DNA of 64,000 bases from Parasphingopyxis sp. CP4. Its GTDB lineage: Bacteria > Pseudomonadota > Alphaproteobacteria > Sphingomonadales > Sphingomonadaceae. The notes beneath the pieces were generated by a model, which was not told the origin of the DNA, made no database searches, and saw only the letters and a program-made list of their open reading frames with translations. The position numbers and the translations under genes are program-made. The stretch is taken from the NCBI RefSeq assembly GCF_013378055.1, contig NZ_CP051130.1, positions 310,001-374,000 of the forward strand, read 5' to 3'. Of the stretch, positions 36,106-45,332 are shown one piece after another (the stretch's first letter is position 1; each line of letters begins with the position of its first letter).

Positions 36106-36971
36106 GCTGACTTCAATGCCCGGAGGCGTGCAAGCAAACCGCGAGGTTTGCCGAGCATTCGTTCAACCTCTTCACCGACAATCTGTTGCTGGATATCCGA
36201 CGAGGGCGGAATATGGCCCTTACCCCAATCACCCAGGATCAGTTTGAATCGGCCATCATCGCCGCTTTCAGCCGAAACGCCGAGCGTCTCTGCCAATGGC
36301 CGTAGCTGCAGCTCGACATGATCATCATGTTCATTCTGACAATAGACAATCCGACCAACAGTCACCTGGTCTCTGAGATCGAGAAATTGATCGCCATAAG
36401 CCTGGCCTTCAAAATATTCCTCGATATCCCAGCCGTGAAGGAGCCAGGGCTGGACGCGGCTCCATGTAAAATTGCGGAGGATTATCTGCGGATTCATCAC
36501 CACAGCAATGTCTTGCGGTCGTCCGTATATCAGCGCCGCTGTGCCGCCCGCGCTATTGCCCCATAAAAGCCGCTTGTCCGTGCCTGTCAGCGCATCAATC
36601 TTGTCCATCACACGCGGCAGATCGTTTGCCAGATCGCAATATTTGTTACCGAGGAACCATCCGACGCGCACATTATCATCGAGATAGAGAGAAGGATCGC
36701 TAATCAGGATTTGGTTCATCCGTCTCGGCGCGACCTTACGGCCTTGGAAATAGGGCACTGGTTGGCGGGTGAGGGGGCTCTGCGCTGCATGGAAACCATA
36801 GAAGTTCGCGGCCGCCCCGCGATTCTTCACCAATAGCGCCAGCTCTACCGAGCCGTAGTCAATCATGATTAGACCTGACGGCAAATCACTGAGCGCCAGA
36901 AACTCATCCAGGCTGTATCGATACTCTTTCTGCCGCCATCGGCGGTAGTCGGTCTCAACCGGAAACACCAT
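36102..36971 (-). CDS. Putative alpha/beta-hydrolase fold protein of unknown function
   Basis: A 289-residue protein with no family I can name for certain. It has a nucleophile-elbow-like [16 protein letters not shown] (GxSxG), a possible acid in [11 protein letters not shown] and a possible catalytic His in WGKGHIPPS, spaced as in alpha/beta hydrolases. There is no signal peptide and no membrane segment. Members with such features are sometimes linked to surface polysaccharide loci, but no such genes are near. Its 3' end overlaps dxs, to which it is convergent. Confidence 0.7.
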   Translation of the reverse strand: MVFPVETDYRRWRQKEYRYSLDEFLALSDLPSGLIMIDYGSVELALLVKNRGAAANFYGFHAAQSPLTRQPVPYFQGRKVAPRRMNQILISDPSLYLDDNVRVGWFLGNKYCDLANDLPRVMDKIDALTGTDKRLLWGNSAGGTAALIYGRPQDIAVVMNPQIILRNFTWSRVQPWLLHGWDIEEYFEGQAYGDQFLDLRDQVTVGRIVYCQNEHDDHVELQLRPLAETLGVSAESGDDGRFKLILGDWGKGHIPPSSDIQQQIVGEEVERMLGKPRGLLARLRALKSA

Positions 36972-37057
36972 GCGGTCTCATTTCCTCCAAACAGGCAGAC
37001 AGAGCAATGGTTTCTGCTAAACGGCTGTGTATTGAGTGGCTACAAAGAGAGACGCAA

Positions 37058-37807
37058 ATGGCGAAGATGCGGGCGGATCAAGCTTTGGTCGAACGCGGGT
37101 TGGCGGAGAGCCGCTCGCGTGCCCAGGCTTTCATTCTGGCAGGTACAGTCTTCTCCGGTGAACACCGGATTGAGAAGGCGGGTCAGCCGGTCGCGCCCGA
37201 TGCACCTCTTGAAGTGCGGGGTCGCGATCATCCCTGGGTCTCGCGCGGCGGAATCAAACTCGACCACGGCCTGAAACATTTCGGATGGACGGGCGAGGGG
37301 GCCATAGCGATCGATGTTGGTTCGTCCACCGGCGGTTTTACCGATGTGCTGCTGAGCCAGGGTGCACTGCGCGTCTATGCGGTGGATTCCGGAACCAACC
37401 AGCTGGCTTGGAAGTTGCGCGATGACGACCGCGTCATTGTCCTCGAACAGACCAATGCACGGCATCTAACGCCTGATGATATCCCTGAAACTGCCGATAT
37501 CATTGTTTGTGATGCAAGCTTCATATCACTTACTAAAGTATTGGAAACACCTCTTAAATATTCGAAGTATGGTACGCGCCTGGTTGCTCTGATCAAGCCG
37601 CAATTCGAAGCTGGTCGCGGTGAAGTTGGCAAGGGTGGCGTGGTCCGTGATTCTGCGGTTCATGACCGGGTATGTACCGAGGTGGCGGATTGGCTCACGG
37701 CCAGCGGCTGGCACGTGATCGACACCACTCCGAGCCCAATTACGGGGCCTCAAGGGAATGTCGAATTTTTGATTGGAGCGGAACGGTTGGAAAGCGTCGC
37801 GAGTTGA
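37058..37807 (+). CDS. tlyA: TlyA family rRNA methyltransferase
   Basis: The start is placed at 37058 (MAKMRADQAL), 249 residues; an in-frame ATG at 37007 is less conserved. An N-terminal S4 RNA-binding domain (RADQALVERGLAESRSRAQAFI) is followed by an FtsJ-type SAM fold with AIDVGSSTGGFTDVLLSQGA. TlyA proteins methylate ribose 2'-OH of cytidines in 16S and 23S rRNA, and some are reported haemolysins. The LIKPQFEAGRGEVGKGGVV region is the usual catalytic loop. Presence downstream of dxs is a common alphaproteobacterial neighbourhood. Confidence 0.95.
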   Translation: MAKMRADQALVERGLAESRSRAQAFILAGTVFSGEHRIEKAGQPVAPDAPLEVRGRDHPWVSRGGIKLDHGLKHFGWTGEGAIAIDVGSSTGGFTDVLLSQGALRVYAVDSGTNQLAWKLRDDDRVIVLEQTNARHLTPDDIPETADIIVCDASFISLTKVLETPLKYSKYGTRLVALIKPQFEAGRGEVGKGGVVRDSAVHDRVCTEVADWLTASGWHVIDTTPSPITGPQGNVEFLIGAERLESVAS

Positions 37808-37848
37808 CGCTAACGAAGGCTGGAACACCGTAAAGGGAGAGTCGCGAT

Positions 37849-38394
37849 ATGGTTGGCATTGCCACCAAAGGGCAGCTGCGAATGTCATTCCTGCGCTGGG
37901 CGCTGGTCCTGGTGCCGTTGATCGTGTTGATCGGCTCGCTTGCCGGTGCGCTGTCAGGATCCGGTGATACGAGCTGGTACGCTGCGCTTGAAAAACCGTC
38001 TTTCCAGCCGCCGCCATATCTGTTCGGCATCGTTTGGCCGATCCTTTATGCGCTGATGGCCTTCGCACTCGTTAATGTGATTCAGGCGCGCGGATCGCGC
38101 TGGCGCGGGATCGCGATCGGTCTGTTTGTCGCGCAACTCCTGGTCAATCTCCTCTGGTCCCCGATCTTTTTTGGGATGCACCAGGTGAGCTTTGCTTTTT
38201 TCTGGATCTTGCTGATGATCGGCCTGGCCGTCGCAACGACGGTGGTTTTTGCGCGGGTTCGCAGAGTAGCCGCATGGCTGATGCTTCCCTATTTGGCATG
38301 GATAAGCTTTGCCGCAGTGCTCAATTTTGAGATCGATCGCCTAAATCCTGACGCCGAAACCCTTGTCGTCGGCGCAACGAGTACCCAGATATAA
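37849..38394 (+). CDS. tspO: TspO/MBR family tryptophan-rich sensory protein
   Basis: A 181-residue membrane protein with five predicted helices and the family's Trp/Pro pattern: WYAALEKPSFQPPPYLFGIVWPILYALMAF, then LLVNLLWSPIFFG. TspO binds porphyrins and regulates tetrapyrrole and pigment genes in phototrophic alphaproteobacteria. It lies 41 bases after tlyA on the same strand. The regulatory role here is inferred from family knowledge. Confidence 0.94.
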   Translation: MVGIATKGQLRMSFLRWALVLVPLIVLIGSLAGALSGSGDTSWYAALEKPSFQPPPYLFGIVWPILYALMAFALVNVIQARGSRWRGIAIGLFVAQLLVNLLWSPIFFGMHQVSFAFFWILLMIGLAVATTVVFARVRRVAAWLMLPYLAWISFAAVLNFEIDRLNPDAETLVVGATSTQI

Positions 38395-38445
38395 CTGTAT
38401 TAGTCCAATAACGCACTTAGACGGGATCATTCCCAGGAGCTTACC

Positions 38446-38748
38446 ATGCAAACCGAAAACAAGCTGATCGACGATTTCGTCAAAATGGTGAACAGCGCGG
38501 CCGGAACATTGGCCGGGGTTGGCCGTGAAGCCGAATCCTCTCTGCGCGAAAAGGCGAAGGATTTCGTCGGCGGCGTGGATTTTGTGAGCCGCGAAGAGTT
38601 TGAGGCGGTTAAGGAAATGGCGGCGGCCGCCCGAGATGAGGCGGACGCGCTCAAGGAACGGCTCGACGCTCTCGAAGCTGCCAAGGCGCCTACGAAGCGC
38701 AAGGCATCCGCCTCAAAAACAACGAAAAAGAGCAGCGATTCTAACTAG
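38446..38748 (+). CDS. ubiK: Ubiquinone biosynthesis accessory factor UbiK
   Basis: A 100-residue, highly charged helical protein; UbiK (BMFP domain) helps aerobic ubiquinone synthesis and binds lipids. The N-terminal ENKLIDDFVKMVNSAAGT and FVSREEFEAVKEMAAAARDEADALKERL, a coiled coil near the C-terminus, match the family. A basic, Lys/Ser-rich tail (PTKRKASASKTTKKS) follows. A clear AGGAG precedes the ATG. Confidence 0.9.
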   Translation: MQTENKLIDDFVKMVNSAAGTLAGVGREAESSLREKAKDFVGGVDFVSREEFEAVKEMAAAARDEADALKERLDALEAAKAPTKRKASASKTTKKSSDSN

Positions 38749-38864
38749 AAAGCGCAATCGCTTCACTTCGCTCTCGTCCACAGCTTTCTGGTCCGCTTGG
38801 TTGCGCGACGCACGCCGATTCTTCACTTCCGGCGGATGGGAAACCTGGGTGGGACGCAGATAGC

Positions 38865-39374
38865 ATGAACCTCGAAGATTATGGCGAAGGGACGCTGGCA
38901 AATGCGCCTCTCGACGTGCTCGAGGACTATTTTACTGCCCATGGTTGGCAATCCGAGCGCAATGGTGATGAAGAGATCGTTGTCGCGGTAAAAGGCAGCT
39001 GGACGCAGTATGAGCTGAGAGCTGTATGGCGGGCCGATGATCGGGTTCTGCAGTTCCTGGCACTTCCGGATATTCGCGTTCCGGAGGAACGGCGCCAGTT
39101 GGTCTATGAAACTTTCGGGCTGGTAAACGAGCAATTATGGCTCGGACATTTCGAAATGTGGGCGGCATCAGGCATGATCCTGTTCCGTCATGCGGCCCTG
39201 CTCGACACCACCAATGAGGCGGGGTTGACGCTGCAGCAGGCCGAAACTTTGATCGAGGCGGCACTCGACGAATGCGAACGTTTCTACCCCGTATTCCAGT
39301 TCGTTCTCTGGGGTGACAAGACGCCGCAGGAAGCGCTTGAGGCGGCTCTGATAGACACGGCTGGCGAGGCCTGA
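38865..39374 (+). CDS. YbjN domain-containing protein
   Basis: A 169-residue protein of the YbjN family, which adopts a fold like type III secretion chaperones. Family motifs include APLDVLEDYFTAHGW, LQFLALPDIRVPEERRQLVYE and GMILFRHAALLDT. Its biochemical role is not established; YbjN in Escherichia coli affects motility and stress gene expression. It is four bases upstream of proC, so the two are likely cotranscribed. No signal peptide or membrane segment. Confidence 0.88.
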   Translation: MNLEDYGEGTLANAPLDVLEDYFTAHGWQSERNGDEEIVVAVKGSWTQYELRAVWRADDRVLQFLALPDIRVPEERRQLVYETFGLVNEQLWLGHFEMWAASGMILFRHAALLDTTNEAGLTLQQAETLIEAALDECERFYPVFQFVLWGDKTPQEALEAALIDTAGEA

Positions 39375-39378
39375 GGCG

Positions 39379-40185
39379 ATGGCCGATCGTCCGATCTGGT
39401 TGATCGGTTGCGGCAATATGGCCGGTGCGATGCTGGCTGGTTGGCTCCGCGCTGGCGAAGATCCCAATCGTTTTCACGTATTAGATCCGGGTGGTCCGAC
39501 ACTGCCGGATGGTGTCGGGCAATCAGACTCGCCGCCAGTGGCCGGTTTTGGTGAGGCCATCGTTCAGCTCGGTTTCAAACCCCATATGCTGGCCGATATC
39601 GGACCAACGTTGCGCCCGCACATAGGTGCAGAGACAATTGTCATGTCTATTTTGGCGGGCGTTGAGCTTGCTACGCTGAATGCTGCGTTTCCCGAGGCGG
39701 GACAGATCGTCCGCGTAATGCCAAATACCCCAGTGGCACGATGCAAAGGGGCGCTTGGCCTGATTGCAGAGAATCCCGATGATTCCCGTGCCCAGCTGGT
39801 CGCCGGGTTGATGGACCAGCTCGGCGTAGCGGAATGGATTGCTGATGAAGCTCTGTTCGATGTCGTGACGGCCCTGTCCGGAAGTGGCCCGGCCTTTCTG
39901 TTCCGTTTCATCGATGCGCTGGCGCAGGGTGGAATTGCATTGGGGCTCGAGCCCGAACAATCGCAGCGGTTGGCCATGGCGACCGTGCAGGGGTCGGCAG
40001 AGCTCGCGGCTGAGTCGACGGAAGATCCAGGCGTTCTGGCCGATCGTGTGGCAAGTCCCGGCGGTTCAACACGCAGTGGCCTTGATATTCTTGATGCCGA
40101 GGATGCGCTCCTCAAGCTGGTTCGGCTGACGCTCGATGCAGCAACCAAACGCAATCAGGAAATGGCCGCCGAAGCGCGAAGCTGA
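39379..40185 (+). CDS. proC: Pyrroline-5-carboxylate reductase
   Basis: A 268-residue NADPH-dependent enzyme for the last step of proline synthesis. The Rossmann start LIGCGNMAGAMLAGWLRAG, the RVMPNTPVARCKGALGLIA loop and the C-terminal signature ALSGSGPAFLFRFIDALAQGG are all present, and SPGGSTRSGL marks the dimer/substrate region. Follows ybjN with a four-base gap. Convergent with the marR-type gene, 10 bases apart. Confidence 0.97.
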   Translation: MADRPIWLIGCGNMAGAMLAGWLRAGEDPNRFHVLDPGGPTLPDGVGQSDSPPVAGFGEAIVQLGFKPHMLADIGPTLRPHIGAETIVMSILAGVELATLNAAFPEAGQIVRVMPNTPVARCKGALGLIAENPDDSRAQLVAGLMDQLGVAEWIADEALFDVVTALSGSGPAFLFRFIDALAQGGIALGLEPEQSQRLAMATVQGSAELAAESTEDPGVLADRVASPGGSTRSGLDILDAEDALLKLVRLTLDAATKRNQEMAAEARS

Positions 40186-40195
40186 CCGGCTGCTG

Positions 40196-40702
40196 CTAGA
40201 CGTTCCGTCGCGCCAAGTCTGCTGCTCGCTCGCGTACGTCATCGGGCATCAGCTCTTCCAGCACCGTCCAGAAGCCTGTCACCGCTCCGGGGCCAGCCTC
40301 ATTGTATGCGGCGACCATCTTCTTGCGGAATTCGGCGAAAAGTTCGGTCTCGAGTGTCTCGCCTGCCGCTGTAAGGCGAATCAGGATACGCCGACGGTCG
40401 CGCTGGCCCTGTTTGCGGGCGATCAACTCGCGATCTTCGAGTTCGCCGAGCACCCGGCCTAACGATTGTTTGGTAATCCCCAGCAGTGTCATCAGCTCGC
40501 CAATTGCGAGATCCGGTTTGCGTGCGATGAAGTACAAAGCACGGTGATGCGCTCGTCCCAAGCCGTTTTCTGCGAGAATCGCGTCTCCGCTTTGCATCAG
40601 CTCAGCATGGGCAAAGAATAGCAACTCGATCCCGCGACGGATCTCGGGCTCCCGCAAAAAGAGGGGAGAGGCAGCGGAAGGGTTGCGCGGGTCTGACGCC
40701 AT
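40196..40702 (-). CDS. MarR family transcriptional regulator
   Basis: A 168-residue winged-helix regulator: AIGELMTLLGITKQSLGRVLGELEDRELIAR is the DNA-binding helix region, with the wing QGQRDRRRILIRLTAAG following. Long N- and C-terminal helices make the dimer interface. It is divergent from ilvE with about 70 bases between, so it may control ilvE or itself; I see no strong palindrome there. Ligand unknown. Confidence 0.93.
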   Translation of the reverse strand: MASDPRNPSAASPLFLREPEIRRGIELLFFAHAELMQSGDAILAENGLGRAHHRALYFIARKPDLAIGELMTLLGITKQSLGRVLGELEDRELIARKQGQRDRRRILIRLTAAGETLETELFAEFRKKMVAAYNEAGPGAVTGFWTVLEELMPDDVRERAADLARRNV

Positions 40703-40772
40703 ATTGACCGTCTTTGGCAGCGCGCCTAACCGGGTGCAATATCCCGTTGATTCTCATCCAAGAGGCAATTCG

Positions 40773-41657
40773 ATGGCCGAGGCCCAACCCTATGACGACC
40801 GCGACGGCAAAATCTGGCTGGATGGCCAGCTTGTTGAGTGGCGCGAAGCGAACGTCCATATTCTCACCCACGCCATGCATTATGCATCCAGCGTGTTCGA
40901 AGGACAGCGCGCCTATGGCGGCGAAATCTTTGAACTGACCCGTCACAGCGAGCGGCTGCATAACTCCGCAAAGATCATGGGAATGCCGATGCCGTACAGC
41001 GTCGAAGAGATTGATCAGGCGTGTCGGGATGTGCTGACCGCCAATAATCTGGTCGATGCCTATGTGCGACCGGTGGCCTGGCGCGGACCGGAACAAATGG
41101 GCGTCGCTGCCCAGGCTACCCAAACCCATGTGGCTGTCGCAGCCTGGGAGTGGGGCGATTATTTTGCTGACAAGGAACAGGGCATCCGCTTAGATATCGC
41201 ACCCTGGCGGCGGCCTGCGCCCTACACCGCGCCGGTTCATGCCAAGGCGTCCGGGCTCTACATGATCTGCACCATGTCCAAGCATCACGCCGCCGATCGC
41301 GGTTATGACGATGCGCTGATGATGGATTATCGCGGACAGGTTGCCGAGGCGACCGGTGCCAATGCCTTTTTCATCCAGGACGGCATCATCCACACGCCGA
41401 CGCCTGATTCCTTCCTCAACGGCATAACCCGCCAGACGGTGATGGGGCTTGCGAAGAAGCGCGGAATCAAGGTGGTCGAGCGCGATATCTGGCCCGAAGA
41501 GCTGGAAGGTTTCGAGCAATTTTTCCTGACCGGCAGCGCGGCAGAGGTAACGCCGGTGCGCGAAGCCGGCCCGTGGAACTTCGAAGTTGGTGAGATGACG
41601 CTCACCCTGATGAACGATTATTCAAAGCTCGTCCGCGGCCAGCTGGGGAATTATTAG
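40773..41657 (+). CDS. ilvE: Branched-chain amino acid aminotransferase
   Basis: Set to start at 40773, with AAGAGGC upstream; the open frame runs 30 codons further but over the marR start. The 294-residue product is a fold type IV PLP enzyme. It has HAMHYASSVFEGQRAY, the PLP-binding Lys in HAKASGLYM, and the phosphate loop EATGANAFFIQDGIIHTPTPDSFLNGI. The enzyme transfers amino groups between 2-oxoglutarate/glutamate and leucine, isoleucine and valine in biosynthesis and breakdown. Confidence 0.96.
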   Translation: MAEAQPYDDRDGKIWLDGQLVEWREANVHILTHAMHYASSVFEGQRAYGGEIFELTRHSERLHNSAKIMGMPMPYSVEEIDQACRDVLTANNLVDAYVRPVAWRGPEQMGVAAQATQTHVAVAAWEWGDYFADKEQGIRLDIAPWRRPAPYTAPVHAKASGLYMICTMSKHHAADRGYDDALMMDYRGQVAEATGANAFFIQDGIIHTPTPDSFLNGITRQTVMGLAKKRGIKVVERDIWPEELEGFEQFFLTGSAAEVTPVREAGPWNFEVGEMTLTLMNDYSKLVRGQLGNY

Positions 41658-41671
41658 CGCTAAGCCTGCGC

Positions 41672-42661
41672 TCACAGCCCGTGATAGTCGCGATACCAGT
41701 CGACAAATTTTGGAATGCCGACCGCGATCGGCGTTGATGGTTCGAAGCCAAGATCATTCTGGATCGCGCTGATATCGGCCGCAGTCGCCATCACATCGCC
41801 CGGTTGCATCGGCTGAAGGTCACGTTCGGCCTTCATGCCCAGCGCATCCTCGAGCACGTCGATCATATGACCAAGACCTTCTGACTGGTTGTTGCCGATA
41901 TTATAGACTGCATGCGGTTTGCTGCTGCCACCGGCTTTGGTCTCGCCATCGTCAGCAGGCGGATGATCAAGCGTTGCAATGACGCCTGTGACGATATCGT
42001 CCACATAGGTGAAATCGCGGCGCATATTGCCATGGTTGAACACCGGGATCGGTTCACCGGCCAGGATCGCCTTGGTGAAGATCCACATCGCCATGTCCGG
42101 CCGGCCCCAGGGGCCATAAACCGTAAAGAAACGCAGCCCGGTCATCGGCGTGCGATAGAGATGGCTATAGGCTTCGCTCATCAGCTCGTCGGACTTTTTG
42201 GTTGCCGCATAGAGTGACACCGGATGGTCGACCCGGTCATCGACGCTGAACGGAAAATCTTCATTGCCGCCATAGACCGATGACGAAGAGGCATAGACCA
42301 GATGGTCGATGTCCTGGTGACGGGCAATCTCCATCATGTTGAGATGCCCCATCAGGTTGGCGGTGATGTAATCACGCGGATGGGTGAGGCTATGGCGCAC
42401 GCCAGCCTGCGCGCCGAGATGGACGATCCGGTCGAATGCCTTTCCGTCGAGCGCCTTGTCGAGCGCGGCATGATCGGAAAAATCGACCTTTTCAAAGGTG
42501 AAGGCGTCGCCCGCGAGTTTCGCCAGTCGATCCTTTTTGAGCTGTACCGAATAATAATCGTTGAGATTGTCGATCCCGATCACCTGCTCGCCGCGCGCAA
42601 TCAGTCGCTCACAGACATGCATGCCGATAAAGCCAGCAGCGCCGGTAACCAGAACGCCCAT
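41672..42661 (-). CDS. NAD-dependent sugar-nucleotide epimerase (UDP-glucuronate 4-epimerase-like)
   Basis: A 329-residue extended SDR with the Rossmann motif GAAGFIGMHVCERL at the start, YASSSSVYGG for the Ser region and SLYAATKKSDEL carrying the catalytic Tyr and Lys. The substrate loop GLRFFTVYGPWGRPDMA is typical for the UDP-glucuronate 4-epimerase/LpsL group. It probably makes UDP-galacturonate for surface polysaccharide or sphingolipid headgroups; sphingomonads carry galacturonic or glucuronic sphingolipids. It stands alone between ilvE and tRNA-Gln. Confidence 0.9.
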   Translation of the reverse strand: MGVLVTGAAGFIGMHVCERLIARGEQVIGIDNLNDYYSVQLKKDRLAKLAGDAFTFEKVDFSDHAALDKALDGKAFDRIVHLGAQAGVRHSLTHPRDYITANLMGHLNMMEIARHQDIDHLVYASSSSVYGGNEDFPFSVDDRVDHPVSLYAATKKSDELMSEAYSHLYRTPMTGLRFFTVYGPWGRPDMAMWIFTKAILAGEPIPVFNHGNMRRDFTYVDDIVTGVIATLDHPPADDGETKAGGSSKPHAVYNIGNNQSEGLGHMIDVLEDALGMKAERDLQPMQPGDVMATAADISAIQNDLGFEPSTPIAVGIPKFVDWYRDYHGL

Positions 42662-42780
42662 TACAATCTCCTCGATATGCCCGATGCCTTAGCTTTGCGC
42701 GCCGGGTCTGGCCAGCCGGAATAGCGGTGGGAATAGGGGTTTCGTTCGACGTAAGGGTCGCTATATAGGCGCCCGGCTGC

Positions 42781-42855
42781 TGGGGCGTGGCCAAGTGGTA
42801 AGGCAGCGGCTTTTGATGCCGCCATTCGCAGGTTCGATCCCTGCCGCCCCAGCCA
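42781..42855 (+). tRNA. tRNA-Gln, anticodon TTG
   Basis: Acceptor stem TGGGGCG (42781-42787) pairs with CGCCCCA (42845-42851), followed by discriminator G and encoded CCA. Anticodon stem GCGGC/GCCGC encloses TTTTGAT with anticodon TTG. T arm GCAGG/CCTGC has loop TTCGATC. All stems pair well. It decodes CAA and, by wobble, CAG. Confidence 0.97.
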
Positions 42856-42927
42856 GCCGATACCCTTCATCTTGATCGGGCGGGCTCCGTCGCTATCTCT
42901 AACAAGATAGACGCAAAGGAGATTGCG

Positions 42928-43473
42928 ATGACGACCGAACAGGCAACATTGGCCGGCGGCTGCTTCTGGTGCACCGAGGCTGTGTATAATGACGTGGTTG
43001 GCGTCACCAATGTCGAAAGTGGCTATATTGGCGGCGAGACGACCAATCCCGATTATCGCTCGGTTTGTTCCGGTAACACCGGTCATGCAGAAGCCGTGCG
43101 TCTGACATTTGATAGCGATCAGATCAGCTATGCCGACCTGCTCGACATTTTCTTCCATATCCATGATCCGACGCAGCTCAACCGCCAGGGCAATGATGTG
43201 GGTACGCAATATCGTTCGGCGATCTTCCCCCATTCACCGGAGCAAGAGCAACTTGCGCAGCAAGCCATCAAGGCCGCCGATAGCGAATGGCCCGATCCGA
43301 TTGTGACGACAATCGAACCGTTCAGCGAGTGGTACCCGGCGGAAAAATATCACCAGGACTATTTTGAACGGGAAGGGAGCCGAAACCCCTATTGCATGGC
43401 GGTGGTTGCGCCCAAGCTCCAAAAGTTCCGTAGAAGTTACCAGGATCGCTTGAAAAAAGCGCCGGCGACCTGA
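42928..43473 (+). CDS. msrA: Peptide methionine sulfoxide reductase A
   Basis: A 181-residue protein that reduces methionine-S-sulfoxide in proteins. The catalytic motif [17 protein letters not shown] carries the nucleophilic Cys, and [15 protein letters not shown] and [19 protein letters not shown] are standard. It lacks an MsrB fusion and a signal peptide, so acts in the cytoplasm. AAAGGAG precedes the ATG. The stop codon lies inside a hairpin shared with the aqpZ terminator. Confidence 0.97.
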   Translation: MTTEQATLAGGCFWCTEAVYNDVVGVTNVESGYIGGETTNPDYRSVCSGNTGHAEAVRLTFDSDQISYADLLDIFFHIHDPTQLNRQGNDVGTQYRSAIFPHSPEQEQLAQQAIKAADSEWPDPIVTTIEPFSEWYPAEKYHQDYFEREGSRNPYCMAVVAPKLQKFRRSYQDRLKKAPAT

Positions 43474-43490
43474 TCCGGCCACCGGCGCTT
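43457..43490 (-). terminator. Hairpin terminator between msrA and aqpZ
   Basis: Arms AAGCGCCGG (43457-43465) and CCGGCGCTT (43482-43490) flank a 16-base loop. On the minus strand the stem is followed by a run of Ts (TTTTTT), suiting aqpZ; on the plus strand the tail CTTCTTG is weaker. The first arm overlaps the last codons of msrA. Confidence 0.75.
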
Positions 43491-43520
43491 CTTGCGTCCT
43501 AGCTAAGGTTCAGCCGAGCC

Positions 43521-44237
43521 CTAGCTCGCGGCATCCCCTGCGATTGGTGGTTTTTCAGCGCCGAGCATCTTGTAGATGATTCCGCCGATAATCCCGCCGA
43601 TGATCGGTGCTGCCCAGAACAGCCATAACTGTTCCATGGCGATACCGCCCTCGAGCAGCGCTGGTCCGGTGCTGCGCGCGGGATTGACCGATGTATTGGT
43701 GACCGGAATGCTGATCAGATGGATCAGGGTCAGCGCCAGGCCGATAGCGATCGGCGCAAAACCAGCCGGAGCCCGTCCGTCGGTCGCGCCCATGATGATG
43801 AAGATGAAGAATGCAGTGAGCAGGACCTCAATCATCAGTGCTGCCATCATCGTATATTGACCCGGCGAATGAGCGTCGAAGCCATTCGATGCCAGTCCGC
43901 CGCTATAATCGGGACCGCCACTGGCGATCGTGTAGAGTGCGAAGGCTGCCGCTATGGCGCCGAGCACCTGCGCGATTACATAGGCGGGAATATCGGATGC
44001 CGCAAAACGGCCGCCCGCCCAAAGGCCGACGGTGACGGCAGGATTGAGATGGCAGCCTGAAATATGGCCGATCGTATAGGCCATGGTAAGCACGGTCAGG
44101 CCGAAGGCGAGCGATACGCCAAGCAATCCAATACCGACTTCGGGAAAGGCCGCAGCGAGCACAGCACTGCCGCAACCGCCAAAGACAAGCCAGAATGTTC
44201 CAAGGAATTCCGCGCCAGAGCGCTGTAATATAGACAT
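43521..44237 (-). CDS. aqpZ: Aquaporin Z-type water channel
   Basis: Start set at 44237 ([11 protein letters not shown]), preceded by GGGGGGA; the long upstream frame overlaps tsaC and is not real. The 238-residue membrane protein has six helices and both half-helix motifs, [11 protein letters not shown] and [11 protein letters not shown]. The Arg after the second NPA and the His of the selectivity filter region ([13 protein letters not shown]) fit a water-selective pore. It equalises osmotic pressure across the inner membrane. Confidence 0.95.
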   Translation of the reverse strand: MSILQRSGAEFLGTFWLVFGGCGSAVLAAAFPEVGIGLLGVSLAFGLTVLTMAYTIGHISGCHLNPAVTVGLWAGGRFAASDIPAYVIAQVLGAIAAAFALYTIASGGPDYSGGLASNGFDAHSPGQYTMMAALMIEVLLTAFFIFIIMGATDGRAPAGFAPIAIGLALTLIHLISIPVTNTSVNPARSTGPALLEGGIAMEQLWLFWAAPIIGGIIGGIIYKMLGAEKPPIAGDAAS

Positions 44238-44322
44238 ATCGTCCCCCCTGTTTCTCTCGACCTTTTGGTCTGATTGGAGAAGTTTAGGCCGGAACGGGCC
44301 GAAGGACAAATAGAGGGGGGTG

Positions 44323-45282
44323 TCAGTCGCGATGTGCCGCGCGCGCCAGGCGGTCGGCGATCGCTTCGCCAATACCGTCACGAGGCAGGGGAGCGACGGC
44401 AATTTTGGGTCGCTCGCTGGCATCTGCCTCATGGAGGCAACCAAAGAGATTGGCAGCGGCTTCGATCAGGTCTCCGCTCTCGCTCAGCGAGGCATCGCCA
44501 GCGATGGCTCCGAATCCAATCAACCATTCGTCTGGCTCACTTGATGACGCATCCAGTCGCACTGGTTTCGCGGGCGCATAATGCGTTGCTAGCTGGCCAG
44601 GCGCTGTGATCGTGCCAGTGCTACCCGTTTCGGTTGGTAATCCGGTGGCACTTGAGATGTGTTCCGCCGTGATGGGTCCCGGCCGCAACATGCGAACACC
44701 GGACTCACCTGGAGCGATGATTGTCGATTCCAGCCCGAGGCTGGAAGGGCCAGCATCGATGATCAGGCCGATCTTTCCGTCGAGGCTCATGCGCACATGT
44801 TCGGCCTGGGTCGGGCTGATCCGTCCACTGGCATTGGCGGACGGAGCGGCGAGCGGCAGGCCAGTTGCCCGCAAAAGTGCCTGCATGGCTGGATGCGCAG
44901 GAATTCGAATTGCGATGGTATTCAAACCTGCCGTTACAATGTCGGCGACCGGACTGTTCTTTGCCGTTGGCAGCACCATTGTGAGCGGCCCGGGCCAGAA
45001 TTGTCCCGCCAGTTTCTCTGCAACGGTGTCAATCTCGGCCAAGCTTCTTGCCATTTCGATGTCCGGGACATGGACGATGAGCGGATTGAAGGAGGGGCGG
45101 CCCTTGGCGGCATAGACGGACGCCACGGCTTCACCATTGGTTGCATCGGCGGCGAGGCCATAGACAGTTTCAGTGGGTATAGCGACGCATTCGCCAGCAC
45201 TGATGCGCGTGGCAGCGTCCTTGATCGCTGCATCGTCAAACGGCCGGATCACCGTTGCTATCGAGGGATTTGGCCTCTGCAT
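44323..45282 (-). CDS. tsaC: Threonylcarbamoyl-AMP synthase (Sua5 type)
   Basis: A 319-residue enzyme making threonylcarbamoyl-AMP from threonine, bicarbonate and ATP for the t6A37 modification of ANN-decoding tRNAs. The YrdC domain (about 15-205) has [16 protein letters not shown] and [15 protein letters not shown]; the C-terminal Sua5 domain (about 240-319) follows the linker [12 protein letters not shown]. Two domains make it Sua5-like rather than single-domain TsaC. It is divergent from the acyl-CoA dehydrogenase gene, with a 50-base gap. Confidence 0.95.
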   Translation of the reverse strand: MQRPNPSIATVIRPFDDAAIKDAATRISAGECVAIPTETVYGLAADATNGEAVASVYAAKGRPSFNPLIVHVPDIEMARSLAEIDTVAEKLAGQFWPGPLTMVLPTAKNSPVADIVTAGLNTIAIRIPAHPAMQALLRATGLPLAAPSANASGRISPTQAEHVRMSLDGKIGLIIDAGPSSLGLESTIIAPGESGVRMLRPGPITAEHISSATGLPTETGSTGTITAPGQLATHYAPAKPVRLDASSSEPDEWLIGFGAIAGDASLSESGDLIEAAANLFGCLHEADASERPKIAVAPLPRDGIGEAIADRLARAAHRD

Positions 45283-45332
45283 CCGCTCGGGCTATAGCGC
45301 GCGCAGATTCTCCGCAAGAGCAGGACCATGTC

